In this document: one piece after another, positions 58,296 through 64,000 of the stretch | Layout of the letters: each line of letters starts with the position of its first letter | How positions within the stretch are numbered: the first letter of the stretch is position 1 | NCBI RefSeq assembly: GCF_006440775.1 | Contig: NZ_VFTZ01000015.1 | Coordinates: 62,001-126,000, forward strand | Source of the DNA: Mesorhizobium sp. B2-7-2 | GTDB lineage: Bacteria; Pseudomonadota; Alphaproteobacteria; Rhizobiales; Rhizobiaceae | Reading direction: 5' to 3' | Length of the DNA: 64,000 bases | Program-made: the position numbers and the translations under genes | The notes under the pieces: generated by a model | What the model was told of the DNA's origin: nothing | Seen by the model: the letters and a program-made list of their open reading frames with translations, nothing else | The model's database searches: none

Positions 58296-59300
58296 GTGTC
58301 ATCTTCCGATTTCAGGCAAATCGCTATCCGGACCGAAGCGGGAAAGGCCGAAAGGCTGTTCCGCGCCGCCGTGTCGGCCTTCTGCTCGCTGACGCGTCCC
58401 TCGCGCCGCGAGATCGCCCAGCTCGAAGACCTGACGCTGCCGCTGTTCGACGAGGTCTCGATCGAGTCGCGCCGCTACGTCGCTGCCGCCCTTTCCGAAT
58501 GCGATTACGCACCGACGGCATTGGTGCGGCGTCTGGCTGAAGAGCCGGTCGAGATCGCAGCCCCCCTGCTCACCCGCTCCAACGCGCTGAGCGATATCGA
58601 CCTCATCGCGCTGATCGGCCGGCACGGGCTGCCGCACGCGCGCGCCATTGCGCGCCGCAAGGAGCTCAACCCGACGATCGCCGACCTGATCCGCGTGCTG
58701 GAAAGGCCGACGCTGGTCAAGGCACGGCCGCCCGAGACGGTCACCAGGCTTGCGTCGAAACCCGAGCCGGTGGCCACGGCGGACACCGGCCGTCACGCGC
58801 CCGGCGATGCCGCGGAGAACGCGCGGCGCCGCCTGCGGTCGATGATGCGCCCGACCGGGGACGCTGCCGACGTCAACACCTTCCTCGGCCAGCCGGCCTA
58901 TGTGAAGTTGCGCGAGACGGCGCTGACGGGGAACGCGGCATTCTTCCAGACCGCGCTAGCCGATGCGCTGGAGATCGACTTCGCGACGGCCCGCTCGGTG
59001 ACCGGGCAATCGGGCTATGCCGCATTGCTTGCGGCGCTGCGTGCCCTCGACCTCAGCGAAGACAGGGCCTTCCTGATCGCGGTCGCGGTTTATCCCGGCG
59101 AGTTCCCGCATCCGCAGGCGATCCGCCTGTTCCTCGACCGCTACCGGTTGCTGCACCGCGAGGCGGCGCTCGACAAGGTACGCGCCTGGAAGGCGGAGAC
59201 CCTTTCGCGGGCGATCCGCGACAATGCTCCCGACGCGTCCGGCGTCGAGCATCAGGCATCGAACAGCGACGCGGCGAGTGCCAGCCTCAAGGCATCCTGA
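58296..59300 (+). CDS. DUF2336 domain protein
   Basis: A 334-residue helical protein typical of alphaproteobacteria: ERLFRAAVSAFCSLTRPSRR, LPLFDEVSIESRRYVAAALS, PTALVRRLAEEPVEIAAPLL, DLIALIGRHGLPHARAIARR, which are HEAT-like repeats, with a second helical block at about 195-310. Cytosolic; function unknown. The start is uncertain: GTG 58296 (VSSSDFRQIAIRTEAGK) is chosen since it begins close to the conserved part; TTG 58254 is an option. No clear ribosome site. Confidence 0.78.
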   Translation: MSSSDFRQIAIRTEAGKAERLFRAAVSAFCSLTRPSRREIAQLEDLTLPLFDEVSIESRRYVAAALSECDYAPTALVRRLAEEPVEIAAPLLTRSNALSDIDLIALIGRHGLPHARAIARRKELNPTIADLIRVLERPTLVKARPPETVTRLASKPEPVATADTGRHAPGDAAENARRRLRSMMRPTGDAADVNTFLGQPAYVKLRETALTGNAAFFQTALADALEIDFATARSVTGQSGYAALLAALRALDLSEDRAFLIAVAVYPGEFPHPQAIRLFLDRYRLLHREAALDKVRAWKAETLSRAIRDNAPDASGVEHQASNSDAASASLKAS

Positions 59301-59433
59301 TCGGTTTAAAGCGCCTCGCGATGAAAGAATCCGGGCGACGCGCTTTTAAGCGTTTGTTTTCGCTTGAAAGTCAGCGAGCCGATGTCGCCGCGAGACTTGG
59401 CATTTCCGCGACACGACAAAGTGACAACGCCTC

Positions 59434-59464
59434 TTGACTTAGAGTGCACTCTAAGCCGTAGCTT
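59434..59464 (+). promoter_or_regulatory. MerR-type promoter with perfect 18 bp operator
   Basis: TTGACT (-35, 59434-59439), perfect palindrome CTTAGAGTGCACTCTAAG (59438-59455), and TAGCTT as a candidate -10 (59459-59464). The spacer is 19 bp. A long 19 bp spacer filled by a dyad is the hallmark of promoters twisted open by MerR-family activators, and the next gene is a MerR-family regulator. Confidence 0.8.
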
Positions 59465-59485
59465 TCTGCGCGTCGTGACGAAAGA

Positions 59486-59923
59486 ATGGCATTGATGAAG
59501 ATTGGCGAGCTGGCGAAGCGTTCGGGACTGTCTGCCTACACTATCCGTTACTATGAGCGGATCGGGCTGCTTCCCCACGCCGACAGGGACCAATCGGGCC
59601 AACGTGACTACGACGCATCAATCCTGACCTGGATAGAATTTCTCGACCGTCTCAAAACGACCGGGATGCCTATCCGGGAAATGCTGCGTTACGCGGCCTT
59701 GCGGGAGCGCGGCGTCGGCACGGAAGCGGAGCGCGGCGCGCTGCTCAAGCAGCACCGTGAGCATGTCCGTGCGCATGTGGCCAAACTGCAAGCCTGCCTT
59801 CTCGTCCTCGACACCAAAATCGCCGGATATGCCGGCGTGAAACAGAGGATGAAGGACTATGACGCATCAATCCCCGAACATCGGCGAAAGCCGGCTGGAA
59901 CGCGGCAAGCGGGCGCTCGCTGA
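59486..59923 (+). CDS. MerR-family transcriptional regulator
   Basis: A 145-residue regulator. The winged helix-turn-helix (MKIGELAKRSGLSAYTIRYY, ERIGLLPHADRDQSGQRDY) is at the N-terminus, followed by DASILTWIEFLDRLKTTGMP and a dimerising coiled coil (about 80-118). No metal-binding Cys pattern is seen, so it is not a heavy-metal sensor; such regulators often sense aldehydes, quinones or other electrophiles. It overlaps the following gene by 65 bp, so the two are coupled. Operator and promoter are clear upstream. Confidence 0.9.
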   Translation: MALMKIGELAKRSGLSAYTIRYYERIGLLPHADRDQSGQRDYDASILTWIEFLDRLKTTGMPIREMLRYAALRERGVGTEAERGALLKQHREHVRAHVAKLQACLLVLDTKIAGYAGVKQRMKDYDASIPEHRRKPAGTRQAGAR

Positions 59924-60281
59924 AATCGACGGCGAAGCCGGCCACAAAGTCATTGCCGCCCTGGCTGGCATTGCCCCCGACTTCGCGAACTACGTGTTCG
60001 AGTTCTCGTTTGGCGACATCTACAGCCGCCCCGGTCTCGATCTGCGCGCCCGTGAGATCGCGACCATCGCGGCGCTGACAGCGATGGGAACCGCTACCCC
60101 ACAACTGAAAGTCCATATCGAGGCGGGGCTCAATGTCGGGCTGACCAAGGACGAGATCGTCGAAACCATCATCCAGATGACGGTCTATGCCGGCTTTCCC
60201 GCGGCGCTCAACGGGCTGTTTGCGGCCAAAGAAGTCTTCGCCGCCCGATTTCCCGTCCAGAACGGGGAAGCGGCGTGCTGA
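59859..60281 (+). CDS. Carboxymuconolactone decarboxylase family protein
   Basis: A 140-residue all-helical protein: ALAGIAPDFANYVFEFSFGD, IYSRPGLDLRAREIATIAAL, TAMGTATPQLKVHIEAGLNV, GLTKDEIVETIIQMTVYAGF, PAALNGL. The L-K-V-H-I-x-A-G-L-N motif with the His is that of the CMD family; the CXXC of AhpD-type peroxidases is absent, so it is not a thiol peroxidase. Its start lies within the end of the merR gene. It is likely the target of that regulator. Confidence 0.9.
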   Translation: MTHQSPNIGESRLERGKRALAEIDGEAGHKVIAALAGIAPDFANYVFEFSFGDIYSRPGLDLRAREIATIAALTAMGTATPQLKVHIEAGLNVGLTKDEIVETIIQMTVYAGFPAALNGLFAAKEVFAARFPVQNGEAAC

Positions 60282-60362
60282 ACCTTCTGCGCTTCCTTGG
60301 CCCGCGGCCGGCGATCTTGCTGTCATGGCGATTCCCAGCTCATGAAACGGTAAACGCCCTAG

Positions 60363-60704
60363 TTTCCCGACACAGGGATTTTGAAAGGTTGGCGTTTGTC
60401 TTGGTGCAAGATCGGAGATTGGTTGAAGCCGCCCCAACTTCGTCATTCTATGGCGGAGCAAGGAGCGAAGCGACGCGCGCAGACCATAGAATCCATTCCG
60501 TGACTTGGAAGTGCCGGTGCAGAATCTTGCTCCGTTGCATTCCTTGGCGAAGGTAACGGCATGGATTCCAGGGTCTTCGCGACGGAGCTTCGCTCCTGCT
60601 CCGCCCTGGAATGACGATCGCGATGGGCGTTTCGGCCAATCTCCAAGGCATGCCGCCTGCCAACGCAAACAGAGCCGACCGGTCAAAGTCCCTGTGCAGC
60701 GCCA
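60363..60704. repeat. Repeat family A, full inverted copy with CTAG on both sides
   Basis: A 342 bp copy in reverse orientation relative to 5121-5481. Exact CTAG flanks: 60359-60362 and 60705-60708. The latter contains, on the minus strand, the TAG stop of the DUF1491 gene. At the other end half of a family E hairpin (GAAACGGTAAACGCC, 60343-60358) abuts it, as at 1-98. Confidence 0.88.
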
Positions 60705-61052
60705 CTAGTCGGGCTTCACGGAAAGAAGCTCCTCGACGGGAACGGTCCCGCCCTCGATCTCGACCACCCAGATGTCGGGATCGAATTTCTTCTCCCGCTC
60801 CAGCCGCGCATCGAAGGCCGAGCTATCGTCGCTCGTACCGAGCACAGTGAAAAAGCGCTCATCGGGCTTGGCCGAATCGTAGCTGGTCTGCGGCGCCGGC
60901 CCGTAGAAGGTCACCTCCCCCAGACGCCCGCGCGACAACACGAACACGGCGCCAGCCTCGGTCGCGCCGCGCTTGACGACAGCGGCGAAGCCGCCGGCGC
61001 CGAACACGCGGCGCACAAGGACCGAGACCCAGAGATCGGTGGTCACGCGCAT
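60705..61052 (-). CDS. DUF1491 family protein
   Basis: A 115-residue protein with the family pattern: TTDLWVSVLVRRVFGAGGFA, AVVKRGATEAGAVFVLSR, VTFYGPAPQTSYD and FDPDIWVVEIEG. Function is unknown. ATG 61052 is chosen: AGGA lies 7 bases upstream and it matches the usual family start. An upstream Met at 61076 lacks a ribosome site. The stop codon lies in the CTAG flanking the family A repeat. Family members often lie near a peptidoglycan-binding protein and a kinase as here, with ParDE intervening. Confidence 0.88.
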   Translation of the reverse strand: MRVTTDLWVSVLVRRVFGAGGFAAVVKRGATEAGAVFVLSRGRLGEVTFYGPAPQTSYDSAKPDERFFTVLGTSDDSSAFDARLEREKKFDPDIWVVEIEGGTVPVEELLSVKPD

Positions 61053-61133
61053 GGGAAGGTCCTGGATGGCATTCATGTGGTCTAGCGAGATTCACCTAAG
61101 CGTGCGAGTGCCTGGATGTCGAAGACGTCCTGC

Positions 61134-61150
61134 CTAACAAATCTTGTTAG
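61134..61150. promoter_or_regulatory. Candidate ParD operator
   Basis: Perfect dyad CTAACAA-ATC-TTGTTAG in the leader of the parDE-like pair, 28 bp before the parD start. ParD-type ribbon-helix-helix proteins bind such dyads to autoregulate. Confidence 0.6.
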
Positions 61151-61178
61151 ACTTTGTGGGGCGCGCTATAAAGGAGCA

Positions 61179-61454
61179 ATGAAAAGTCAAGCAATGCGCA
61201 CCCTCACCATATCGCTCACGCCGAAGCAGGCCGCCCGTCTGCAGGACGCGGTCGAGAGCGGCGACTACGCCTCGAACAGCGAAATCGTCAGGGAGGCCCT
61301 CAGGTTGTGGGAGCGCCGCGAGGAGCTTCGCGTGCTCGAGCTCGCACAGCTCAAGCAGGCTTACGACGAAGGGATGGCGAGCGGCGAAGGCAAGGACGTC
61401 GATCGCAGCACCTTTCTTCGCGCCCTGAAGGCCGAGCGCTCGGAACGTGGCTAG
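61179..61454 (+). CDS. parD: ParD-like antitoxin
   Basis: A 91-residue ribbon-helix-helix antitoxin: MRTLTISLTPKQAARLQDAV, ESGDYASNSEIVREALRLWE (strand, then helix-turn-helix), and a C-terminal helix (LAQLKQAYDEGMASGEGKDV) that should bind the toxin. The ribosome site AAGGAG precedes ATG 61179. It overlaps the toxin gene by 8 bp. Confidence 0.9.
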   Translation: MKSQAMRTLTISLTPKQAARLQDAVESGDYASNSEIVREALRLWERREELRVLELAQLKQAYDEGMASGEGKDVDRSTFLRALKAERSERG

Positions 61455-61794
61455 TTATCGACTCACACCTCGCGCTGAACAAGACCTCAAGAATACCTGG
61501 CGCCACATTGCGGCTGACAACGAACAGGCAGCGGACAGACTTCTAGGGCGCATCTTCGATAAGCTGGAACTCGCCTGTAATCATCCCAATATGGGAGTCG
61601 CCCGGCCAGAGTTGAGCAGCACCGCACGTATCCTCGTAGAGGGCCGATATGTCGTTATCTACGAGCCCATGGACTACGGCATCCTGGCAGTAGCTGTTGT
61701 TCACGGGATGCGGGACCCGGAGCATTTGGCTCGAATAACAATTTTGCGCGCTGCCGCTCAGTTCGTCAGGCCGATCTCGCGCATCTTTGCGTAG
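61447..61794 (+). CDS. parE: ParE-like toxin (RelE/ParE superfamily)
   Basis: A 115-residue toxin: YRLTPRAEQDLKNTWRHIAA, DNEQAADRLLGRIFDKLELA, and GVARPELSSTARILVEGRYV then VIYEPMDYGILAVAVVHGMR. The core ends around RDPEHL, where ParE proteins usually stop or nearly so. The last about 15 residues (LRAAAQFVRPISRIFA) come from the antisense strand of the neighbouring gene end. GTG start at 61447 inside parD. ParE toxins act on DNA gyrase. Confidence 0.88.
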   Translation: MASYRLTPRAEQDLKNTWRHIAADNEQAADRLLGRIFDKLELACNHPNMGVARPELSSTARILVEGRYVVIYEPMDYGILAVAVVHGMRDPEHLARITILRAAAQFVRPISRIFA

Positions 61795-62546
61795 ACCGCT
61801 TCGTCCGGCTCGCCGGTCTCGGGCAGTCCGAACAAGGCCTGGAATTCCTTGATCGCGGCCTTGGTGCGGGCGCCGACCTTGCCGTCGAGCTGCATGTCGC
61901 CATTGCCGAACGCCTTGAGGCCGGCCTGGATCTTGACGATGCGGGCGTCGGGCGGCTGCGTGGTGCCATCGGCCGGAGCAGAGACCTGGATCACCTGCGG
62001 TTTGGCCGCCGCAGCGACTGCGGCATCGGCCGGTCGCGGCGCCGGGTGGGGAATGGCCGCCGTCGTCTGGCGGGCGCCAAGCTGGTCGAGTAGCGCGCCA
62101 TCGATCTCGCCCGACCCCGGCAGCCCGACTTTCAACTGGTAGGCCTGGATCGCCTTGCGCGTGGCCGGCCCGGTGAGACCGTCAACCGCGCCGTCATAGA
62201 AATCGAGGTCCTTCAGGATGCCCTGCACCTGCTGGACGACCGGATCCGGCTTGACTGTCGGCTGCGCCGGCGGCTGGCGCACGATGTTGATGGTGGTCTC
62301 CGGTTCGTCGGAGACGGTGTGCGGGAAGTTCTCGATGCTTCGGGTGGCGAAGAAGGCGCCGGTATGCGGAAAAGGCTGATACCAGAGCGCGTTGGCCGAG
62401 ACGTAGAACAGCGTCACCAGAAAAGCGGTCGAGCCGCCGACCAGAACCGGATTGCTGGCGATCAGTTGACCGACGGCAACCGCGCCCTCGGCAAGAACGC
62501 CGCGCTCGGGTTCGACCACCTTAGGCCGTTTTGCGGAGCGAGCCAT
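61758..62546 (-). CDS. Membrane protein with two peptidoglycan-binding domains
   Basis: A 262-residue protein. The basic cytosolic N-terminus is followed by one TM (about 30-52, ASNPVLVGGSTAFLVTLFYV). Two PG_binding_1 domains come next: about 100-150 (VQQVQGILKDLDFYDGAVDG, TGPATRKAIQAYQLKVGLPG) and about 200-258 (IVKIQAGLKAFGNGDMQLDG, ARTKAAIKEFQALFGLPETG). The repeats should anchor it to the cell wall. It starts inside the end of the kinase gene (26 bp overlap), so both are co-transcribed. The ParE gene overlaps its last 37 bp on the other strand. Confidence 0.88.
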   Translation of the reverse strand: MARSAKRPKVVEPERGVLAEGAVAVGQLIASNPVLVGGSTAFLVTLFYVSANALWYQPFPHTGAFFATRSIENFPHTVSDEPETTINIVRQPPAQPTVKPDPVVQQVQGILKDLDFYDGAVDGLTGPATRKAIQAYQLKVGLPGSGEIDGALLDQLGARQTTAAIPHPAPRPADAAVAAAAKPQVIQVSAPADGTTQPPDARIVKIQAGLKAFGNGDMQLDGKVGARTKAAIKEFQALFGLPETGEPDEAVYAKMREIGLTN

Positions 62547-64000
62547 TCCTCTCCCCATTTGCATCCCCCTTCGGCTTGGCCGCCGGCATGGCCAGCACGC
62601 CGGATGGCGCACCGGATCGCCGCTTCGGCCCGTTCACCGGCAGGCCGATCGTCACCGTGGTGCCCTCACCCGGCGCGCTCTCGATCGACATCGTACCCTC
62701 GTGCAGCGCCACCAGGCCCTTGACCAGCGACAGGCCGAGTCCGGTTCCCTCGAAACGACGCGTGTAGTCGTTCTGGATCTGCATGAACGGCTTGCCGAGA
62801 TTGGCCATGTCCTCCTCGGCGATGCCGATACCGGTGTCGCTCACCCAGAAATGCAGGTGCGAGCCGACGCGCTTGGCTCCGATCACCACGCTGCCGCCAT
62901 CGGGCGTGAACTTCACCGCGTTCGAGGCGAGATTGATCAGAATCTGCTGGACGGCCCGCCGGTCGGCATTGATCTCGCCCGCATCCGGGGCAATTTGCGT
63001 GGCAAGAACTATGCTCTTGGCGTCGGCCAGCGGTCGCATCATCGAACGGCACATGTCGACGGCCTCGACAAAGCGGAACGGCTCCATCTCGGTCGCATAG
63101 GCGCCCGCCTCGATGCGCGAAACATCGAGGATCGAGGTGACGACGGACAGCAGATGCTGGCCGGACTCCCTGACCAGGCCGACATATTCCTTCTGACGAG
63201 GATCCTTGAAGGGCCCGAACATCTCATGGAGCAGCATGTCGGAAAAGCCGAGGATGGCATTGAGCGGCGTGCGCAGCTCGTGGCTGACCACCGCCAGGAA
63301 GCGGCCCTTGGCCACTTCGGCGGTCGCGGCCGCCTCCCTCGCTTCCACCAGCTCCTCGCGAAGTGCTGCAACATCGTCGTTTTCGCGCAGAACCAAGGTG
63401 AAGACGTCGCGGTCGGCTTCGCCGCGCAGCAGCTCGAGGCTGAACGGGCGGAAATTGTCGACCGCGCCAGAACCCTCGCGCGGCAAGCGGATGCGCAGAT
63501 CAAGCCGACGCTTCGGGGCGCCCTCGCGCATGTCGGCCAGAGCGGTCAGATAAGCGACGCGGTCGGAAAGATGGATACGGTCGAACAGGCCGGTGCCGAG
63601 CAGAAGCTCGGGCGCCAATTTCAGGATCGAACGTGCCTTGGCGGACGCGTCGACCACTTCGCCCTGCCGCCCGAGGCGCAGCACGACGGCGTCGATGACG
63701 TCCTCGAGACGATCGCCGGCAGGCTCCGCCGACCGCAAGCCGGCCGGGTTGGCGAAGGCGGCGGCCCGCGGCAACAGCGTCAGCGCCCAGGCGAGCGGCA
63801 GCAGCCAATGCCAGGCGGCGATCTCGCCGAGCGGCAGCAACTGCCCGGCAAAGGGCTGCAGCACGATGGCGGCAAGCGCCGCCATCGCGCCCGCCAGCGC
63901 GGCGCGCCGCGACCCTGAGACCCACCAGCTTTCAAGCGGCAATGCGACGGCAAGGAGTGCCACCGGCGAGGCCAATCCGCCCGCCGCGGCGATAGCGCCG
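62521..64000 (-). CDS. divJ: Sensor histidine kinase, DivJ-like (partial, N-terminus outside the window)
   Basis: The C-terminal 492 residues are visible; the frame is open to the window edge. Several hydrophobic segments (up to about residue 75 of the visible part) are followed by a PAS-like region (about 90-190). HisKA has GRFLAVVSHELRTPLNAILG then FSDMLLHEMFGPFKDPRQKE, the DivJ/PleC type, and HATPase has NLASNAVKF, SDTGIGIAEED, GTGLGLSLVKGL. The multi-TM N-terminus suits DivJ, a DivK kinase. In Sinorhizobium, as I recall, divJ and feuPQ are in the same chromosomal region, as here. Confidence 0.65.
   Translation of the reverse strand, partial: GAIAAAGGLASPVALLAVALPLESWWVSGSRRAALAGAMAALAAIVLQPFAGQLLPLGEIAAWHWLLPLAWALTLLPRAAAFANPAGLRSAEPAGDRLEDVIDAVVLRLGRQGEVVDASAKARSILKLAPELLLGTGLFDRIHLSDRVAYLTALADMREGAPKRRLDLRIRLPREGSGAVDNFRPFSLELLRGEADRDVFTLVLRENDDVAALREELVEAREAAATAEVAKGRFLAVVSHELRTPLNAILGFSDMLLHEMFGPFKDPRQKEYVGLVRESGQHLLSVVTSILDVSRIEAGAYATEMEPFRFVEAVDMCRSMMRPLADAKSIVLATQIAPDAGEINADRRAVQQILINLASNAVKFTPDGGSVVIGAKRVGSHLHFWVSDTGIGIAEEDMANLGKPFMQIQNDYTRRFEGTGLGLSLVKGLVALHEGTMSIESAPGEGTTVTIGLPVNGPKRRSGAPSGVLAMPAAKPKGDANGERNGSLRKTA

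Noticed and set aside
61144..61172. TTGTTA - 17 bp - TATAAA as the parDE promoter
   Set aside because: The spacing is ideal, but the -10 box overlaps the ribosome site AAGGAG and would start the RNA at the ATG itself; a leaderless transcript would make the ribosome site pointless. Left undecided, not listed as a promoter.
62521..63975. Kinase start at 63975
   Set aside because: That codon is TTG on the minus strand and the frame remains open to the window edge with membrane-like residues, so the real start is outside.

Overview
The window reads as a chromosomal segment of a rhizobial alphaproteobacterium, most likely Mesorhizobium or a close Phyllobacteriaceae relative. It is GC-rich with dense, short-spaced genes. 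It carries Omp2-type (Porin_2) porins, the cycHJKL cytochrome c maturation operon, a FeuP/FeuQ-like two-component system, PleC- and DivJ-like cell-cycle kinases, and several families of short palindromic intergenic repeats. All functional calls rest on reading the sequence and recalling protein families; no database search was run.

Layout. 1-5.6 kb: a tyrosine recombinase, then two Omp2-type porin genes in inverted (divergent) orientation around a tRNA-Ser(GCT) and a broken GIY-YIG nuclease gene. 5.6-9.5 kb: a TPR-sulfotransferase, a HisC-like aminotransferase and acylphosphatase, separated by mobile-looking repeats. 9.6-16.6 kb: leucine/isovalerate catabolism (TetR regulator, isovaleryl-CoA dehydrogenase, methylcrotonyl-CoA carboxylase beta and alpha, macro-domain protein), interrupted by an antisense HicBA toxin-antitoxin module. 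16.9-32.4 kb: branched-chain amino acid binding protein, small proteins, AMP nucleosidase, EEP-family hydrolase, DUF922 protease, ETF-ubiquinone oxidoreductase, family-4-like uracil-DNA glycosylase, XRE regulator, EamA exporter and aminopeptidase N. 32.7-42.7 kb: pleC-like kinase, a Phd/PemK-like module, then a leftward run degP, response regulator, histidine kinase, glnE. 43-50.3 kb: cycHJKL, a lipoprotein, and feuN-like/feuP/feuQ. 50.5-58 kb: accessory genes (SnoaL-like, an orphan DUF3168 tail-type gene, an MttB-family methyltransferase beside a gene remnant, a four-TM protein), then a class A PBP and a DUF1214/DUF1254 pair. 58-64 kb: DUF2336, a MerR/carboxymuconolactone-decarboxylase pair, DUF1491, a ParDE-like module, a peptidoglycan-binding protein and a truncated DivJ-like kinase.

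How genes work together. Isovaleryl-CoA dehydrogenase feeds electrons through ETF to the ETF-QO encoded at 23.9-25.6 kb; leucine uptake may be served by the binding protein at 16.9 kb. PleC- and DivJ-like kinases classically act in opposite directions on DivK. The small exported protein before feuP matches the position expected of FeuN, a periplasmic modulator of FeuQ.

Most striking patterns: (i) about 200 bp near-identical inverted arms at the 5' ends of the two porin genes, flanking a 1 kb segment that contains both promoters, with a tyrosine recombinase gene next door; (ii) two MITE-like repeat families bounded by CTAG/TTAG, several copies of which start exactly at the TAG stop codon of a gene; (iii) three toxin-antitoxin modules, each overlapping tail-to-tail the end of a housekeeping gene.
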